DNA of 64,000 bases. Origin: Syngnathus acus (taxonomy: Eukaryota > Chordata > Actinopteri > Syngnathiformes > Syngnathidae). Position 1 is the first letter of the stretch. Each line of letters begins with the position of its first letter. The notes under the pieces were generated by a model that was given only the letters and a program-made list of their open reading frames with translations, was not told the origin of the DNA and ran no database searches. This document shows positions 26,701-39,627 of this stretch, piece by piece. The position numbers and the translations under genes were made by a program. Location: assembly GCF_901709675.1 (NCBI RefSeq), contig NC_051089.1, positions 6,321,476 to 6,385,475 of the forward strand, given 5' to 3'.

Positions 26701-29700
26701 AGCTACAGAGCATGAGAGCCTCATGCAGAAGTATCTGCACCTTCTACAAATAGTGGAGACGGAGAAAACGGTTGCCAAGCAACTTCGACAACAGATAGAG
26801 GATGGGGAAATCGAGATAGAGCGGCTAAAATCAGAGGTAACTTGCTATCTAGCAAGAAACACTAATGTATGTTTTTGTCCAGAATGTCCACACAGGAGAT
26901 CGGACGAAGGTGTCAAATAATGAGTAGGCGACAAAAAGGTTTCATGAAATCATTCTGGAGAAGTCAACACTGTGACTTCCAAGCATCCCCAAGTTCTTTT
27001 TATGAAAGTCCTCTAAAATTGGGATTCAAATCGGCAATTTTAATAGTTACTTTAAATAAAGGCTTTATGATCTTTTTTTTGGATCATCAACTCAATCTTC
27101 CAGTACGCAAGTTTCGAACTGTACAAAAACCTGTCAATCATCTGAAGAATCCTAAAAAAAAAGCATTTCTGTCATGCATGACACTATTTATAATAATTCA
27201 TTTCTTGTTTGTGTTGAACATTAGATTGCTTCTCTGCTGAAGGACAACGAGAAAATCCAGTCCAATCCGGAGGTACCGCCAAGCGATGACGACACTGAGA
27301 TCCAGAAGATCAAAAAGGTGGGGGGAACAGATTTAGCAAGCAGCTAAAAATAATTAATGTAAGGAAAGAAACTTTTTTTCAGCAGCTGCTCACCTTCAGG
27401 GACTCGTTCGGATTGCAGCTCTCAATCAAAAAAGTCACTGATTAAGTTAACCGGTCAGCAACTTCAAGCCGTGTAATGAATGACCCTGACAGGTCCAGAG
27501 TTTCCTGCGAGGTTGGATTTGCCGCAGGAAGTGGAAAACCATCATCCAGGACTACATTCGCTCACCCCACGCGGAGAGCATGAGGAAGAGGAACCAGGTT
27601 GTGTTTAGCATGCTGGAGGCTGAGGCCGAATACGTCCAGCAACTGCATATCCTGGTCAACAACTTCCTGCGGCCGCTACGTATGGCTGCGAGCTCCAAGA
27701 AGCCGCCCATCACCCATGATGACGTCAGCAGCATCTTCCTCAACAGGTGAGATCGCTTCAGGATCCTGAATCCGTTTCTCGTCGCTACCAATGGGATGAC
27801 GACATTTGTGATTATTTGTTTTGTCAGCGAGACCATCATGTTCCTCCATCAGATCTTCTACCAAGGTCTGAAGGCAAGGATAGCTAGCTGGCCTACACTG
27901 GTGCTGGGTAAGACGTTGACAAGACCCCAGTCTTGTTACACCATAACATTTTTGCATATTATTTGACTTTGAAAAAAAAAAATCTAACATACTTCCTTTA
28001 CTCCAATTATTACTTTCCGATCAGTTTTGTTGTCATATTTTGACTGCTACAGAAAAAGCCAAAAATATGACGAGCTCCCACAAAAAAATAGTTTGTTGAG
28101 TGCCTAGCTAACGATAGGGCAAAAAACATATACAAGTAAACTTTTTGAAAATAAATAGTTTTTGAAGGAAAATTTTGAAAAATTGCAAATAAGCAGGTTT
28201 TATTCATCTTGCCACGCAACCAGTGAAACGGACATATCACGGACACTTTGTTTTCAAACCTTTCAAGTCTTACGTCACTCTTAAATTTTTTTTTTATTGC
28301 TTTCTGTAAAAGTGTCATGAGCTTCTTCTTTTTCATTGACAGTCATGTTGGTCACAGATGGATGAATAAAAACGCTTGCCTGTAAACAACACCACACACA
28401 CAGTATGCACAATGAAAGGTGCGCTGTCATTCTCATGTTAATTCGCTCTTCCACCTCCCCGTTTTATAAAGGACCACTTGAATAATGCCGGCATAAAACA
28501 TTTATGATGTGCAAGCCATCTGGCCTCAGACTCTTTGTTCAGTAAATCCGTCTCGACTTGTGTGAGTCCACAAATCGTAAGAAATCTCCACTGCGCTTCC
28601 CTGTTGTCCGCAGACATCCAATCTGCTTCTCCTGTTGCCGCCAAGTGTTTGACTGAGACTTTAATCAAGTTCTCCAAACTGTAGATGAGTGTGCAAAAGT
28701 CACGCAGGTCTTTGCCAACTTGGAGCTGCCATCTTGTAGCTTTCAAAAGGACGCTACCTTAGGGACATCATCGTCGAGTGTTTTCTTATTCTCTTCTTCT
28801 TTCCTGTTTGTTGTTTAAAATGATACTTCTGTCCTCCCTTCAGCGGACCTCTTTGACATTTTGCTGCCCATGTTAAACATCTACCAAGAGTTTGTACGGA
28901 ACCACCAGTACAGCCTGCAGATCTTGGCCCACTGCAAACAGAACCGGGACTTTGACAAGCTGCTTAAGCAGTATGAGACCAACCCAGACTGCGAGGAAAG
29001 AACTCTGGAGACCTTCCTAACTTACCCCATGTTTCAGGTCCGCCGCCCACAAATAACACTTTAAACGTCAATTGTTACTGCTTTGGTAGCACCGATTTTT
29101 TTTTAATAGCCTTTTAAAGTGCTAGCAAAACGTTTAAAGTGCTAGCATAAATCCGAGCATCCTTAAGGTTTAGTATGAACTGCGGAACGGAATTTAAGTG
29201 TTGAAACTTCAATTGTTAATTACAACCCCTGCAGCAGCCCGCGCTATTTCACTTTTATCATCGTTACATGCAGCAGTTATGGCCGTTAATGTTTTGTATC
29301 TATGAGGTCATTCGTATTTGCCAGCGTGTGGTTCTCAGTGAGGTGGCAACAGTTGCTAAACGACAGCTGTACTATTCAACGGGAAGAGATTTTTTGGGGG
29401 GGATCAAATATAACTAGACTAGTTCAATGACCAAATTCATTTGGACTGTATGGTAGTAATCTTGAAATGTGGAACCTGTCCAGTACTTTTGTACAGCAAG
29501 CACACGTTGATCATCTTGTGACTCATACAAGTTTTTAATTAGTCTGTATTTCTCTTTCAGATCCCTCGTTATATCCTAACCCTCCATGAATTGCTGGCTC
29601 ACACTCCTCATGAGCATGTGGAGAGAAATAGCTTGGACTATGCCAAATCCAAACTCGAGGAACTTTCGAGGTACATCTCCATGTTGTCGATCATTCAAAC

Positions 29701-32700
29701 ACGTACTGCCAAGAATAACAAGGAGGCATAAGGACGTTATTGCATCCATCCCAAATTTCTGCTTTGAATATATATTAAAGTCCTGGTTTATTTTCTTTTT
29801 AGAATAATGCACGATGAGGTGAGCGAAACCGAGAACATTCGAAAGAATCTGGCAATTGAGCGAATGATTGTGGAGGGCTGCGAAGTACTGCTGGACACCA
29901 GCCAGACCTTTGTCAGACAAGGTAGGCTTGTTTTATAACCACTCGCTGGCATTTCTCCATCCATCCATTCATACTGATTTGATATTTTCTACCACTTACC
30001 ACTTTTTGGGAACACAAATTTATGGATGGCTGTTTCATTTCTTTAGATTCTACCCACCAAAAAAACAACAACATTTAGATTAAGAGTGAAAATGGCCAAA
30101 AGAACCGCTGCCGCTAAGTTATGAAGAGTCCTTCATCTCAAAGCGTATTTCAATGTCGCTTTATTTATCTAGTTGTCGGCATCATTGTGCTTTTGTATGC
30201 GATTCTGATCATTCTGGCCTTCCACAGGTTCTCTGATCCAAGTGCCCATGAGCGAGAAAGGCAAAATCACCAGGGGCCGCATGGGCTCTTTATCCCTGAA
30301 GAAGGAAGGCGAGAGACAGTGCTTCCTCTTTTCCAAACATCTCATCATCTGCACTCGAGGCTCAGGAGGGAAACTGCACGTCACCAAGGTAAAGCGAGAA
30401 CATTGCGCACAGGAATGTGAAAAACCTTTTTGACTCCAATAATAGTCATAATAAACTTGTGCTGAGAGAGGAATTTGTAGTAGGAATTTCTATCACCCCT
30501 CTAGTAGATGTCATCCACTTAAGGCAAATAAACTCTTCTTTTCACATAAAAAAAAAAAGTGCAGTCACTGTAAACATCTGCGTTTTGTGTGCACATACAG
30601 ACATTAAATAGTTAGCCCTGAGACTGCAGCACCAAATGCCGACAATCTCCAGTAACTGTGTGATTGACCACATTTGAAAAGAGTTGATTAAATCCACTCC
30701 AAATCAATCGATTTTAGTACTCCGAGCTGGACCCCTTTCATGCAATCATGGCCAATATTGGCGGTTTAATGACTTCTAATCTGATGAATTGGCCCCCTGT
30801 TTTGCAGAATGGTGTGGTATCCCTCATTGACTGCACACTGATGGAGGATCCTGAGGGCACTGATGATGAGTGTAAGTTGCAATGAGCTACTGAGCCTTAC
30901 TGTGTAAAGTGTGTCAGGAAACTTCCAGGACTAGTGTCACCAAAACCGCATTTCAAAAGCATTTTCTGCTTCACATTCGAGATGAAATAAGAAAAATTGT
31001 TTTGCCATTGTAAAGACAATTAATTTGTAAATGTGGTTAAAGGTTATTTTGAGTATTTCATGTTTTTATTGAAATGCATCTTTAAAATGTTTCCTTGTAT
31101 TCATATTTTTTTATTTTATTACAACTAATAAATGATTATTAATTTAATCAGGCCAATCAATCCAAATAAACAAAAAATAATCATAAGCCAAGAATTACGG
31201 AAATAACATGCCAAGGATTTTTTAATGTATTAATATTTATGATGTTTTATATTTTCACCATGCATTATTGAATCAATCTATTTGGTAAGACATGCAAAGT
31301 ATTTGAAGTGCCTTTTGTAGCGCAACCAAATATACAGAGCCTTGAATCGAATGGACCCAATTTGTATGTTTTAGTCAAAGGAGAGCGGAATGGCCAGGAC
31401 ACCGAGCACCTGGACTTTAAAGTCATAGTGGAGCCCAAAGATGGGCAGCCTTACACTGTCATCCTGGTGGCCTCATCGCGACAAGAGAAGTCGGCGTGGA
31501 CCAGTGACATCAGCCAGGTAAAGACCAATAAATACCACTGCCAGATTGTAAAATGCCCATTTTTACTGCAAAACACTTTCAGTGAGGAAGCGACAGCGGG
31601 CCCTCACTTGAATTCCATCGCTGAGAACTTCTTCTTGCGCTTCCACCTGCTCTCTTTTTGTCTCTCCTCCTAGTGCATCGACAACATCCGCTGCAATGGT
31701 CTGATGATGAATGCTTTTGAGGAAAACAGTAAAGTCTCCGTGCCACAGATGATTAAGTGAGAGTCCCGCCATCCATTTGACATGCTCTACCAGTAAAGCA
31801 TGACAGAAATCCCTCAAACACTGATGGGGAACCTTCCCTCATGGGCGTTTATATATTACAACCTACAATTCATTCCGTAGGTCCGACACCAGTTTGTACT
31901 GCGACGACGTGGACATACGCTTCAGCAAGATGATGAACTCGTGCAAGGTGCTGCAGATCCGCTACGCCAGCGTGGAGCGCTTGTTGGAGAGGCTGACCGA
32001 CCTGCGCTTCCTCTCCATCGACTTCCTCAACACCTTCCTTCACTCTTACCGCGTTTTCACCAGCGCAGACGTCATGCTGGACAAGCTCATTACCATCTAC
32101 AAGAAGCCTATCAGCGCCATCCCCGCACGGTTAGCATCGTCTTTTAATATTTGGATAGGAGATATTTCATTTATAGTACTTGGTCACGGGTGAGCTGGAG
32201 TCTATGCTTGAACTGGTGGCCAGCCAATCAGATCACTCGTCCACACCTTTTGAGTCTTCAGTTACTTATCTTCACTAACCTGGAGAAAATCGTGCAAGCA
32301 TGAAGTGAGCATGCAAAATCCACATGGGAAGGCGGGAGCTGAAATTTGAACCTCGGTCTTAAAAACTGCGAGGCACAAGTGTTAACCACAAGTGCACTGT
32401 GCTGTCAAGTTTAAGAACTTCATATATTCCCCCCTGCAATGACCCCCCCCCGTACTTCTTCTTTCCACTGTCGTCCAGGTGAGGACGTCACGCTCCACTG
32501 AAGCCCACCCACTTTCCCTTCACCCTCCTCTTGCTTTTTCTTTCTCTTTTCACAAGTCTGACCATCCCTCTCTCCGCTGCGCTGTCGCCATGACAACCCT
32601 TTACTTTGCTGCAGGACCCCACCCTCTCCTCATCCTCTTCCTCCCTCGCCCCCCCCCCCCCCTCCTCTCATCTGCAGCAGTATTAAATGTTGATGGTGGT

Positions 32701-35700
32701 GTTTTGTACCCGATCACCCCGCCCTCCTTTTTTTGTCTGACGCTTCCATCGATGTCCGCTTCCTGCTTATTTTTTCCACAACAGCGCTTTAAGTTTCTCA
32801 ACAAATAATGGCGGTAGCGTCCCTTCACACCCGTTTTCATACAAAAGCCTTCACTGTGGAGGAATCCATCTCCTCTCTCTCGCTCTCCTTGTGTCTCAAT
32901 GGATCTCCCCCGGGCTGGTTGCTGTTGGCAGCGCCCGTGCCTTCCAACGTTGTCACTTGGCATGCTATTTATAGGCCTTCGGAGGGGGTGGCTCTCAGTG
33001 CAAGGAGGATGCTGTCTTAAACAATGTTGCTCCCATGAAAAAAAGAAAATATGGCTGGCGCTGCTCCCAAATGTGACTGATGTTAATGTGCTCCCTCTGC
33101 GTACACAATGCGCCCACCAAGTGTGGTATCCATGTGCCATTATTAACATAGTTATTTTTAATTTATTTTATATTCAATTGGTTTTAATTTTAGTTCCTCC
33201 ATCATTGCTGGATTTTAGTAGAGATTATGTAAAAAAAAAAAAAAGACAACAGACACACTCCATACAATACAAATGTTTATTTCAATTAAAATGATATTTC
33301 CTTGCCTACAGTGCTTTGGAGCTCTTCTTCGCCAGCAGCCAGAGTAACAAACTTCTGTACGGCGAGTCACCCACATCGCCACGTGGCAGTCGCAAATTCT
33401 CATCCCCCCCGCCGCTCACCATCAACAAGACGTCGTCACCCAATCGCCGCCGCAAGCTCTCGCTCAACATTCCCATTATCACAGGAGGCAAAGCGCTGGA
33501 CCTGGCCGCGCTCAATTGCTCCCCAAACAGCATGCACGCCGCCATGTCTCCCTTCGGTAAGACCGCCCTGGACATCAACAAGCTGTTTGTGACCAGCACC
33601 CTGGCAAGCAAGATCCCCGACGAGGGGGAAACCAAGGCTGAGAGCAAAGCCGATGAGCCTGCCCCCAACAAGCAAGGTTAGACTGCCAGTGGATGGACTG
33701 AAGACACCACTTGAACAAATAAAAATGTATATTCCTTACAAATCTTTTTATCTCTATGCAGATCTGTCAGTGAGAGAGGAATGTGACAAAGAACCATGTC
33801 AGAGTGACGAGACTGAAGCGGAGATGTCTCCTCCCAAGTCCCCGTCGACACCCAAAAACGTCAAATCAAAAAACGGTAATACGTCACACAAGTTAATATA
33901 GACTTTCCCTCCTCGCATGATGACATTATTGGCAGTTGTTTGTCGGTCAACTTTTGAAAGTGGAAAGTCTGGCAGCAACCAAATAAGGGATTGTCGGGGG
34001 AGAGAGGAAAAAAACAAACACCCACACCTTCCAAGAAGGAGCATCCATACCCTTAAGACTGCTGGGTTAAAAATTCGACTGACCCAGGAAGTTGGGTTAA
34101 ATTGACCTAACATCCTGGGTCGGTCCAATTTTTAACCCAAATTGGATTGTTCGTAAATCCGGCATTGGTTGGATGCCTTTCGGCAGTCAGGCGCAATTAA
34201 TCCCCACTGAGCTCTCCTCCCACGGTTTTGGATACAAGGGAAGCCAGTTCTGTGCGAGTGTAGGTGGAAGGAAACCTTGTACCTTAGCAACCATGTGCGT
34301 GTTCCTCTAATTCCGCCCCCGGTTCGATGGAGGAAGGCAGGGAGGAAGTGTGAGGGGGCAGCACAGGCAAACACCGTCACTGATGCGAGCTGTAGGACAA
34401 ACACACGGTTCGCTCTGCCTCGGCTCAAGGTCGCCCTCCAATGGGCAACACTGTCATTTGGGAACGTAAAATCCTCGTTGCATTAAGCCAGTCTCAAAAA
34501 TGGTCGGCTGGAGCCTTTCCTAGCAAACTTTGGGCAAGACACCTGTATTGAATGTCAATTCTTCTTGGTCCGCAGAGTTTACGCTGTTCTCCTTCAACAA
34601 CAGCATGGTGGTGTCCTCTTGCCGGGAGCTGGACAATAACCGCAGCGCTCTTTCGGCGGCCTCGGCCTTCGCTATCGCCACAGCTGGTGCCAACGAGGGC
34701 ACGCCGACGAAGGAGAAGTACCGCCGCATGTCCCTTGCTGCCACAGGTCAGACCATCGTTAGAAATACAAACGCCTTAAATGGTTAGATGGAGTTTTTGA
34801 TGGATTGGACGGCACTCAGGCATTTGGAAGCCAGTTTGTGCTTAGCCAATCTTGTTTTTAGAATATCCTTGCATACCTAATGTTTATATTTAAAATGTTT
34901 TGGGTTGCTCTTTATTTGATATTATAATTTTTTGACATTTGGGGATTTTCATTAGCTTTAACCTTTAATCATCAAAAATATTACTATTAGTACTTTTTGA
35001 ATTCAACTACATTTTTTTTTTCTCCTCTTCTGATTTCTTCAACTGCATTTATATCTTCAATCTGTTGCCAGGCTTTCCTACAGACCAGAGGAACGGAGAC
35101 AAAGAGTTTGTCATCAGAAGAGCAGCTACAAACCGAGTTCTGAACGTGCTGCGTCACTGGGTTTCCAAACACGCCCAGGTACACACACTTTTGATTTCCA
35201 AAGAAAATACGTAGCAATGACGTTACTGTTGTTGATGTGCAGGACTTTGAGCTGAACTCTGAGCTGAAGACAAGGGTAATTGGCTTTCTTGAGGAGGTGA
35301 TGCATGACCCAGAACTGCTGACACAGGAAAGGAAGGCTGCTGCTAACATTATTAGGTGGGCTTCTGTCTTTTAACACTTGATCACACACTAAGATGACAA
35401 AGTTCTTTATTTACATTAATGTTACGTATCAATAAACAAGCACCACTGGTGCTTTATAAAAAATAGAGGCCATGGATTCTGTCTCTTGCCAAAACAGTTG
35501 TTGAGTTTCAAGCGTTTCTGTCATTTTGCGTGCAGGACTCTAACACAGGAGGACCCCGGAGACAACCAGGTCACGATGGAAGAAATCATTCAAACGGTGA
35601 GAGGAAAGAAACAGCCTGCTTGCCCTATGTTGTCGGCGCCCGTGTTATAAAATGTGGTGTGTTTAAGGCGATGGAGGAGTGCAGGAGTGAGCCGTTTGAG

Positions 35701-37128
35701 AACCACTCTGCCCTGGAGATCGCCGAGCAGCTCACTCTGCTTGATCACTTGGTCTTTAAGGTCATCCCGTACGAGTGAGTGTAACAAACTACACTGTTGG
35801 TCTGGAGAATTCAGTTGTTTGAGTAAATGTCGTCAAAAGTTATTTGCATGAGGGAAATTAGGAAAACGTTGACGCTGAGCAGCCCAGCAACATTTTTGTA
35901 AACCATTTTTACGAATTCTGCGCTACATCATTAATCGTTGGTTGTGTTCTACTTACTGCATTTGGTGTTTCCCCAGGGAGTTCTTCGGTCAAGGCTGGAT
36001 GAAGAACGACAAGAACGAGAGAACTCCTTACATCATGAAAACAACCAAGCACTTCAACGAGGTACGTCCACCAAATTAATAACAGGCAGAATAGATTTGA
36101 AGCCCAAAAAGAGTGACGGCCATTTCCATGCTTTGTTTGATTCAGATCAGCGACAGGATTGCCACCGAAATCCTGCAGTGGGACGACGTCAACATGCGGG
36201 TGGCGGCCATCGAGAAGTGGGTGGCGGCGGCGGACATTTGTCGCTGCCTGCACAACTACAACGCCGTGCTGGAGATCACGTCTTCGCTCAACCGCAGTGC
36301 CATCTTCCGCCTCAAGAGGACCTGGCTCAAAGTCTCCAAGCAGGTGGCAGGAAATCGTGTCATGTAGCGCGCCGTTCTCATTTTGAATCTGTGCTCTCTG
36401 TCTGATTTTCTTAGACTAAGACAGTAATTGACAAGTTACAGAAGTTGGTGTCATCTGAGGGCCGCTTCAAAAACCTGAGGGAGGCGCTCAAGAAGTGAGT
36501 CAGCCTCTTGTCTGATGAGTTCCTGAGGAAACTGATTATTCCATATTTATCAGGAATCAACACAACTGTACTGTTTGTGTTCTCAGCTGCGACCCACCTT
36601 GTGTTCCCTACCTGGGCATGTACCTGACTGACTTGGCCTTCATTGAGGAAGGCACACCCAACTACACTGAGGACAACCTGGTCAACTTTTCCAAGATGAG
36701 AATGGTAAAGGACAGGATCATGGAATTATCTATGTGGTCTTAAAATGACCGCAATCTTGTTTGTTCTCAGATATCTCACATCATCAGAGAAATAAGGCAG
36801 TTCCAGCAGACGGCCTACAAGATCGATTATCAACCAAAGGTGAGTACTGTCATTTATTTTTCTTTTCTGCACGTTGGACAAAAATTGGATTCAGAGTGTG
36901 GTGGCCAGCAGAAATTTCAGGAGATGCCCGAACGGCTGGTCAATTTCCCGGCCGGTCGGTTTTGGCGCATGTGAACCGCCAAGTTAATCTGGAGCTATCT
37001 AATTTTGAAACCCTGACTCATCTTTGTTGTTCTCATAGGTGGCAAAGTACTTGGTGGACAGCAGCTCCGTGCTGGGCGAGGAACGTCTTTACGAGACGTC
37101 TTTGAGAATCGAACCCAAAACATCATAG
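23777..37128 (+). CDS. rasgrf1: RASGRF1, Ras/Rac guanine nucleotide exchange factor
   Basis: A calcium/calmodulin-regulated exchange factor that activates Ras through its Cdc25 domain and Rac through its DH domain, best known in neurons. The 27 coding exons begin at 23777, 26505, 26689, 27225, 27493, 27828, 28844, 29561, 29803, 30228, 30808, 31375, 31674, 31881, 33312, 33762, 34576, 35072, 35243, 35536, 35668, 35977, 36146, 36415, 36587, 36771 and 37039. Joined, they give 1250 residues (human about 1273). Order: MQKG start, PH1 (about 22-129), coiled coil (about 140-200), IQ motif [12 protein letters not shown] (about 210), DH (about 240-425), PH2 (about 460-585), REM (about 625-740), Ser-rich linker with RKFSSPPPL, Cdc25 domain (about 1010-1248). 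Compared with human, residues between QMIK and SDTSLYCDD are missing at the exon 13/14 junction. Intron 1 (2.5 kb) holds repeat sequence. Confidence 0.97.
24726..25540. mobile_element. Possible DNA-transposon relic in rasgrf1 intron 1
   Basis: The right end reads AATGAACTTTCCCGACACTG and the left end CAGTACCTGAATGCGTTCA, a weak inverted pair starting CAGT. The body carries repeated GTTCATGAAC/GTTCATTT blocks near both ends. No clear target duplication and no transposase frame were found, so the boundaries are approximate. Confidence 0.4.
26205..26281 (+). repeat. 3' tail of a dispersed fish repeat
   Basis: GCCCGCGACCCTCGAGAG and TATAAGCTGTTCAGAAAATGGATGGATGG are typical of the 3' end of a common teleost interspersed repeat. 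It lies in rasgrf1 intron 1. Confidence 0.5.
32180..32400 (-). repeat. Dispersed fish repeat in rasgrf1 intron 14, inverted
   Basis: Reads as the reverse complement of the family at 14546: GAGCTGGAGTCTATGC, GGTGGCCAGCCAATCAGA, ATGCAAAATCCACATGG, and AATTTGAACCTCGGTC (reverse of the GGTTCAAAT block). Confidence 0.5.
34061..34141. repeat. Short palindromic MITE in rasgrf1 intron 16
   Basis: CTGGGTTAAAAATTCGACTG..ACCCAGGA on one side is mirrored by TCCTGGGTCGGTCC..AATTTTTAACCCAA on the other, giving a near-complete hairpin of about 75-80 bases, typical of a tiny foldback element. Confidence 0.65.
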
Positions 37129-39370
37129 TGAAGAGGCTGGCTCAACTTTCATAGCAAGTGTACAGGATCGTATTGAAATGTACATACGTACTATATGCTA
37201 CTATTTGTATTTGAGGCAGTGCCCCTCTAGTATGTTCTCCTCAATCAATGTCTAATATAGAGGCTAAGTAGATGATCAGAGGTTTTATTCATATAGTTGA
37301 CAGAGTATATGTTATTTATGGTCTTATGTACTGTATACGTTGATTTTTATTTTAACAGCGGGGGTGTGATAATTCACATATCTTGGGTTTGGTTTACACT
37401 GCAGGTCCAAGTGGAAAATTCCCATTTAATTTCTAGAGTAAATCAGATTTTTTTTTTTTTTACTCACTATTTCCAAGTAAATCCCATGTGCCCACATTGT
37501 AAGTAAATATTTAAAAAAAAAAGGAAAACAGATGTAAACAATTATACATGAATAATACAAATATCAAACATTGCATAAAGTTTAGCTGGCCTGGGCCGGT
37601 TCTGATTTTTCCCCTCATTTATTTAAATGAGGGTGACTTTCACATTCCTCTATTGACCGCCATTGGGAATTATTTATCTCTAATGTAGCATATTTAGATT
37701 TTATATATCTATGCATTCTCTGTGGTTTAACTGTTTAAAACACATTTTTGCATGGTTCAACTAGATGCGGTTGAACCACGCAAACTTAAACAATTGGCGG
37801 ATATCAATAACATGAAGCTCGCATTGACCGGGTATATTCGTCAGTCGCCTTTATATCCAAGAATGAAAGTTTTGCCTTAAAATTACAGCTGCCTTTTTCA
37901 TGAGGTGTTTTCAAGAGATCATCAAATCAAAAAAACAGAATTGATAATGCCGTAAACCTTTATTACATTTAGAACCGAAAAGGCTAAGTTGATTAAATCT
38001 AATTTTCCCAAATAGTTAAATATGACCACCACCTAATTTTTTTTACAAACACTCCCAGCCACTAAATGAGGAAATACATATCAGACATATTGTTTGCTTG
38101 AACCAAATGAAATGGCGAGATGTTTCATGTAGCCACTGAATAATACTTTTTGGGTTTTACCTGTGGAAAAACACGCTTTGGCTTTTGCTTCTTCTCCCTT
38201 GGGACGTAACGCAATTTATGTAGCAAGTTTACTTCCGAGTGTTTCATGATAGATGAACCTCTTAGGCTAGTGTTACATATAGTTTCAAGCCTTAATGATG
38301 AAAACAGATGATATAATATTATAGACCACAAATGTATGTCAGCTATTTTGTTAAGCTATTTTGCCATTGAAGCTGATGTACATGTTTTTCTTGTGTACAG
38401 CATATTGTAATGATGATTCCTCTGCGTATGATATTTAAGTGTACCACATCCTGTCTATTGCCATGTATTAGCAGGATCTATACAGCAGTAAAATTGTGTT
38501 TATTCTTGGGATATTTCTATATGTATTTTTACAGGCTTTGTACAGATGAGCGCCTGAAGCTTAAGTGGCACGCATGTACCACTTTTTCACATGTTCAAAA
38601 TCTCGATCTAGCTGTAGTCACCCTCCCAAATTGGCACATGAGATATTTGCATATATGCAGCGCTATGATGACCAATTATGTGCCAACAGCTTGAGTCAGT
38701 ATTTGCATTTTTGTTTTGTTTGTTTTTTGGCAAATGAAAAAAAAAATCTTTCCTGGTTACCTCTTGTTAATAAATCTCTTATTTCTCAGGGGGAGAATGT
38801 GTTTTGTGTTTTTCACACTCAAATAGGCTATGAGGAGGAGGTGTTTGTCATGTGATGCTCACAAAGCTCTGTGGAGGCTTTGAGGGAGAGCATGCCACTG
38901 GTTGTTTATCACATCCACGTTGACATTTTTCTTATTTACAACCGATGACTTTATTGTAGTTTGTGCTCGTTTTTATCCAGCGACCCTGTACCTGTTTACC
39001 CCTTTTTTTCTTTGCTTATTTACAAGATGCAATAATGTTTTACAATGAAATCATTCTTTGAGGAAAGATATGCAGAATGCATGTACCGTGTTTGGGGATT
39101 TAAAGTAATACAATCTATTTTTCTTTTCTTTACTGTGGTAACAGTTTATAATCAATGTAAAATATTTGATTATTGATTTATTTGCTTATTTGGATATTTT
39201 ATGTATTCGATATATCAAAACCGTATTGCATCATTTCACATTTTATTTTTTCTTTATGTTTTGGTGGTAGTTTACTATAATTCAAATAATAATAATAATA
39301 TAATACAAATTCTTGCAGGACTTTCTGTGATTTTGCCAAATAATAGCGACAGAACACACGTGTGCGACGA
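37129..39370. other. rasgrf1 3' UTR and spacer to wdr76
   Basis: AT-rich, no coding exon. The likely 3' UTR runs from 37129; an AATAAA at 38769-38774 is a plausible poly(A) signal, giving a UTR of about 1.65 kb. Sequence after that is spacer up to the wdr76 promoter. Confidence 0.45.
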
Positions 39371-39380
39371 AGCGGTTTGC

Positions 39381-39627
39381 GGAAGTGACGCTCAATTTCT
39401 CGGACGTTCATTGGCCAAGAAGACCAGAAGCACCGGCCTTTATTATGACGACACCATAAAATTGACCAATAAGATGTCGCGACTCTGTTTCACAACACGC
39501 CATGGAGAACTCGTTATAAAACGTAGAACGCGGCAACTCTCGGCGTTTCAATTTTAATAGTTGACTGCGCGTAGAGGACCGCGGAGCCGGTACCTCTGTA
39601 AATTCAACCGTTTTATCAAAAACTTTG
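39381..39627 (+). promoter_or_regulatory. wdr76: Probable wdr76 promoter and 5' UTR
   Basis: Contains GGAAGTGACG (39381-39390, ETS plus CRE-like half), an inverted CCAAT box ATTGG (39410-39414), a forward CCAAT (39466-39470) and a TATAAA (39515-39520) ahead of the ATG at 39628. Paired CCAAT boxes are typical of NF-Y-driven, cell-cycle-regulated promoters, which suits a DNA-damage and replication-linked gene. Confidence 0.5.
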
